This document shows, piece after piece, positions 59,956-64,000 of a stretch of 64,000 bases of DNA. The notes beneath the pieces were generated by a model that searched no databases, was not told the DNA's origin, and was given only the letters and a program-made list of their open reading frames with translations. The position numbers and the translations under genes were made by a program. How positions within the stretch are numbered: the first letter of the stretch is position 1; every line of letters begins with the position of its first letter. This DNA is from Stichopus chloronotus (lineage: Eukaryota; Echinodermata; Holothuroidea; Aspidochirotida; Stichopodidae): assembly GCA_021234535.1 (NCBI GenBank), contig CM037838.1, forward strand, positions 31,535,969-31,599,968, given 5' to 3'.

Positions 59956-62212
59956 GTAAGAAGACAGTGAGGTAGCTTTATTTAACGCAACACAGGAATG
60001 TGATTGAGCTTGGGGAGGGGATGAAGAGTGAGAGTTAAGCAGAACTACAAGATAGTAAATTAATATGAGAATAACAGATAAATGAATGACGTAGGCCTAG
60101 CTGAATTTCCGTTTATCGTTATAGCTCGCTATCATCTTAGAGGATCATGTTTTATTGTGTTCTAAGAAACAATTTTATCAGTCAAGAAAATATGTCACAT
60201 GAAGACAAGTATAGAAGTCTGAAGACCTAATGGACACAGAGAATTTAGTAATTGCCTTCTATCTTTTAACATTTCAGTTAATTCCGAGTGTAGAGCCAGA
60301 TTTGGTGCTACCTGATTGCATGAATACTACAACGGTAAGAAACTACTGAGGATGTTTGTTATCATTTTGTATCCTTTAATCATGCCACCCATTCAATAAT
60401 CATAAAGGCATGAGATGAGTGATCACGCCAAGCAGGATTCAATTGACGTCACTGAATCGTATACGTATGAAACACGACAAGATCTCATTTCACACCCCCC
60501 CCCCCTTCACCCTTGTGTTCGGACAAATATGATCAGAGAAACCACAGGCTCACAACCATAGCTATATTCGAGAATTGACAAAGAAAATAAATAAACAAGA
60601 GAGCAATCCACGGAGTTGCGTATCTCATCGCCAACATGCACTTTGATTTCAATACAGGGCCTGCACATGGGAATTTGTACTAGTTTATTGCTGAGTACTT
60701 ACAAAACTGTAAGTTAATTGGTTTAATAGTTCTCAAGATATGATGGAAATACAATACAATTTTGGGGGTAAAGTTGGCATTTTTTCTTCAAAAAATCAGC
60801 AAATTTCACTCTCTTTACTACAAAAGTGATATACCTTGAATATTTCATTCTCACGTAAGTGTTTGCAAAATTTTGCATTAAATGCTCAAATACTTCTCAA
60901 GCAATGCTGGAAATAGCAATTTGGGGGCAAAATTGGCTTTTTTTTTCTCAAAAATCAGCAAATTTGACTGGATTTACCATTACAGTAATATTATGTTGAA
61001 CAATGTGTTCTCAGGTAAGTACTTACAAAACTGTAAGTTAATTAATCTAATAGTTCTCAAGATATGCTGGAAATACAAATTTTGGGGCAAAATTGGCTTT
61101 TCTACAAAATCAGCAAATTTCACCCTCTTTACAGCAAAAGTGATATACCTTGAAATTTTTCATTCTTAGGTAACTTTTTGCAAAATTTTGCATTAAATGC
61201 TCAATACTTCTCAAGTTATGCTGGAAATAGCAATTTTGGGGCAAAATAGATTTTTTTCTCAAAAATCAGCAACTTTGACTCGATTTACCATACCACTAAT
61301 ACATCTTGCACATATTGGCATCATGCACAACCGTACCAAGTTTCAACTTAATCGCTCATATGCTTTTCAAACTACTCTGGAAAAACCACAATTTGGACAG
61401 GTCCGGACGCACACACACACACGCATGCACCCGCACACACGCACACCAGCACACATATTGGCACGGACACGTTTTCATTTATACCACCCAACAGGGCCCT
61501 CCTGTACCCATGGTCACTCTACCATGGGGTACCCCTGGGGTGTCGCTACTCATCCACTCCAAGCGTTTCCATGGTAGCCATTCTCCCATGGGTGCACAGT
61601 ACAATATATAGCTCCACTGGCCACGTGATTACAAAATCTCATCTAGCCCCTATAGGGCGATGAGATAATAAAAGGATATTAACAATACATACACAAGCAT
61701 TTGTTAAGTATTTTGATGATTTGATGACTATTATTAGCATTTATTTCATTTTTATGCAGATCACTGCAAACGAAATCCTTCTTTCAGGAACGGATCGACT
61801 TGGTAGAGTTATAATTGCTATTTGGTGTCTCTATAATTCTACCGTCGTGACCGAAAGGAGGGTCATAGAAGATTTATATCGCGTTCTCCCAGTAAGCAGC
61901 TACAATACTTTGGTAAGTTTACAATAGATTTTGATTTCACGTAAATCTGTTTGCAGTCGAGTGATATCACGGGGAAGGTACGGGGTGTTTCTTGACTGAT
62001 ATTAAATTTTGTTTTAATATTCAATTATTTTCATCTTTTGCCTCCAGAAAGACATAACCGAATATGTAAATTGCACCAAATTGAACCGTGGTGATATTCG
62101 GCAGTCTTGCTTTGGATGGTGCTTTCGTGAGGTCATCAACTACTTTAAAGATGAGTTCGATGACGCACAACATGATTTTAATGACAACTGTAATGATGAC
62201 TCCACGTGTTAA
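59816..62212 (+). CDS. Secreted cysteine-rich glycoprotein, last four exons (5' partial)
   Basis: Exons 59816-59955, 60278-60334, 61760-61912 and 62048-62212 join in phase 0 throughout and end in TAA; 170 residues are visible. The first exon begins in phase 1 after acceptor TTTATACCCTTACAG, inside a hydrophobic signal-peptide core (CTLCAMALLWTCQA). A basic stretch RRHKR then precedes SQDDLAIEEAFRMLFCLSRN, so a propeptide cut is possible. The putative mature part has eight Cys, three N-glycosylation sequons (NTT, NST, NCT) and an acidic C-terminus. Two segments look related (EAFRMLFCLSRN and GRVIIAIWCLYN). The start exon lies upstream and was not found. I recognise no family; the Cys spacing does not fit insect odorant-binding proteins. 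Confidence 0.68.
60278..60334 (+). CDS. Secreted protein, 57-nt exon
   Basis: Acceptor TTTTAACATTTCAG, donor ACG/GTAAGA. Nineteen codons, LIPSVEPDLVLPDCMNTTT, with one Cys and one sequon. Confidence 0.65.
60700..61400 (+). repeat. Higher-order tandem repeat within the secreted-protein intron
   Basis: A monomer of about 160 bp, with TTCTCAAGATATGCTGGAAA, then TTTTGGGGCAAAATTGGC and AAAATCAGCAAATTTCA, alternates in two types, so the larger period is about 330 bp. Two dimers are visible. It ends at ATTTGGACAGGTCCGGACG plus a CA-rich microsatellite (to about 61460), an arrangement typical of a dispersed element end. Confidence 0.82.
61760..61912 (+). CDS. Secreted protein, 153-nt exon
   Basis: Acceptor TTTTTATGCAG, donor TTG/GTAAGT. 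Fifty-one codons with Cys in IAIWCLYNST, predicted helical on composition. Confidence 0.7.
62048..62212 (+). CDS. Secreted protein, terminal exon
   Basis: Acceptor CTTTTGCCTCCAG. Fifty-four residues with five Cys, from KDITEYVNCTKLN through SCFGWCFREV to an acidic end and TAA at 62210-62212. Confidence 0.72.
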   Translation, partial: KDITEYVNCTKLNRGDIRQSCFGWCFREVINYFKDEFDDAQHDFNDNCNDDSTC

Positions 62213-64000
62213 CCACATGCATGCTGTAGGCCCTCTTTTCCCGTAAACACAACACGGTAGGTCATTTTCAACCCACAGACGATGCTGAATGTAACTCACG
62301 TGATTTTTCCATATTTTTAACACAAAGCTACTTTTACCTTTTGTCTTGTTTCAATGAAGTTCAGATACTAAAAGAGTAGATACAAATCATTGAGCTGCCT
62401 CAACTACAGAACGTTCATGCCTTTACTAATCGCCCATTTCAATACAAAACAAATCGAATTCTTATTGTGGTCTCTAAACCGTTTCTTTTGCCAGATATTC
62501 ATACAAATCACTCTCACTTTCTCTCAAGCTTCCTTCCTCCAATTTCTCTTTCAATATAAGTGAAAGTACAGACACTCCAAGCTACCGAGGCCACAATGTA
62601 ATCTACCTTTGCCCATTTTCATCACAACTCCCAATCCAGACATGCTCAACCCAGACATGATCATGTTTGTGCATTGTCGACGAATTATCAATTTTAACTT
62701 GAGATTTCCCTGAGGGGTGAGCCATTCTCTATGGCCGCGGTGTACGACAAGAATGTAACAGCTACATAAGGTATGATCTTCATGCTTCAAAGGTGTTTCA
62801 GTTTTTTAAACACGACCGTGAACTTCACACAGTTGGTAGTCGAATCAGGGAGGTGCAATTTAGAAGGAGTTACAACTGAAAGTTGAATTTATGCTAATCC
62901 TGTTCGACTTTCTCCAGTGGGATAAAAGTCCCAATTCATAAGGGCTGAGTACGGCTTAAAGCACCCTCTTACTTTCGTGTGATATATCCAATTTCTAGAC
63001 GGTATCCAAGTAAGTTTATTCACAAGTGCTTATATCCTATGAAAAGGTTTACTTAAAGGGAAATGGGGAGTTTGTTTTAGAGAAAACATCCATATATTTT
63101 AAACCAATGTTTGTGGACGTAGAATGATAGATTATTCAAAAGAAGGAAGGACAGAAGTATTCTTTCCAAGAAATAAGCTTCTCACAGATAGAAATTCAGT
63201 TATTTCTTACTCAACACTAATTTGTTCACCGAAACTTTTCAAAATTCAAATGATGCATCTTCCATTACTCATCACATGCATAAAGTTTTGAGGAGATAAA
63301 ACTTTGGTAGATGTTTATTGATGACACTGAATGGTTTAACAATGATTACCGCTATTTTCTTTTGTATGTCATGTTGGTGTATTCTAAACGCCCTATTTCC
63401 CTTTAAAACAATGCTTGGATGCCAAAGTTGTTGCCGACAGTCAAGACAGGACTTAAAGCTCACCAATCAAAACGACTGGTTATCTCTTCCGAATCAAGAT
63501 GGAGGGGCGTATATGAATAAGGTGTAGGGCTTTTGCCATATGCAAATGATTGAATGATTAAAATGGACATAAGACTGTAATTAACAATTGAATTTTTATC
63601 AATTTCCGCAATTTGTAGTAGCTGTACCCATGTTCAGCAAATTACACATCCTGAAACTGGTCTACTATGATAAACGCCAGAAGGCGCCAGAAAGGTGAAA
63701 ACTAATTTTCAAGAATAGCGACTGACTAAGGTCATTCAATTATATTCAATACGAGTTCAAACACAAAAGTACTAAGAACCCCAAGAGCTTTCACCTATTC
63801 TCATGGATATTTGCGTATTAATTACATTAACATTAACTAAGCAAAATTTCTGGGGAATATTTATTCGCTTTTCAAAAATAAAAATCCATGTTCTCGAAGT
63901 TATTGTATTGATTTGAGCTATTTAGATCTCTTTGTTGTCATAGCCACTTGGCCTATATTTGTGCAAGAAAGCGCATGTTACAAAGTGGTTTGTAATTCGT
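62213..64000. other. 3' flank, no gene recognised
   Basis: 3' UTR region of the secreted-protein gene and intergenic DNA. A plus frame at 63321-63527 has a hydrophobic start (ITAIFFCMSCWCI) but no further support. Confidence 0.45.

Noticed and set aside
59816..62212. Insect-type odorant-binding protein
   Set aside because: Cys spacing (21, 27, 36, 11, 3, 22, 5) lacks the C2-x3-C3 and C5-x8-C6 pattern of that family.
1..64000. tRNA, rRNA or bacterial operon signals
   Set aside because: No cloverleaf-type sequence, rRNA segment, or tightly packed gene string was seen.

Overview
This window is animal nuclear DNA, AT-rich and repeat-dense. Genes are split by introns with GT-AG sites, and flavin-containing monooxygenase (FMO), thrombospondin type 1 (TSP1), Penelope-like and CR1/L2-like sequences are present. 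There are no operons, ribosome binding sites, CRISPR arrays or convincing tRNA/rRNA genes. The gene and repeat mix suggests a marine invertebrate, perhaps an echinoderm; that is inference, not proof.

Layout. (1) 1.5-12.15 kb, minus strand: a seven-exon gene I assembled from splice sites and reading frame. It predicts a 301-residue type I membrane protein: signal peptide, one TSP1 domain, one transmembrane helix, and a cytoplasmic tail with five tyrosine motifs, two of them in an ITAM-like spacing. Its introns carry two copies of one palindromic MITE-like element, an L2/CR1-like remnant, an RT-bearing non-LTR remnant and a 140-170 bp tandem repeat. (2) 13-17.5 kb: a 26-bp minisatellite of about 1 kb and two weak candidate exons. 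(3) 17.56-20.72 kb, minus: FMO gene A (two exons, with a one-base frameshift in exon 2). (4) 20.7-35.9 kb: mostly unrecognised intergenic DNA with a degenerate CR1-like retroelement at 27.3-29.7 kb. (5) 35.95-38.65 kb, plus: intact FMO gene B, with the same intron position and phase as gene A. (6) 39.6-43.3 kb: a diverged tandem array carrying repeated AGGTCAAAGGTCA (DR1-type) motifs. (7) 46.0-49.0 kb: a Penelope-like element flanked by ~270-bp inverted repeats, followed at 49.5-50.3 kb by an inverted arrangement of short repeats. (8) 54.9-55.7 kb, minus: a tentative 3' end of another gene with tyrosine-containing C-terminal sequence. (9) 59.8-62.2 kb, plus: the last four exons of a gene for a small secreted cysteine-rich glycoprotein I do not recognise.

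Functionally, the two FMOs are membrane-anchored oxygenases that would act on soft nucleophiles at the endoplasmic reticulum. The TSP1 protein looks like a cell-surface signalling receptor. The 59.8 kb gene looks like a secreted ligand or effector. There is no sequence evidence that these act in one pathway. All exon models rest on splice consensus, frame and phase compatibility read by eye; transcript data were not available.
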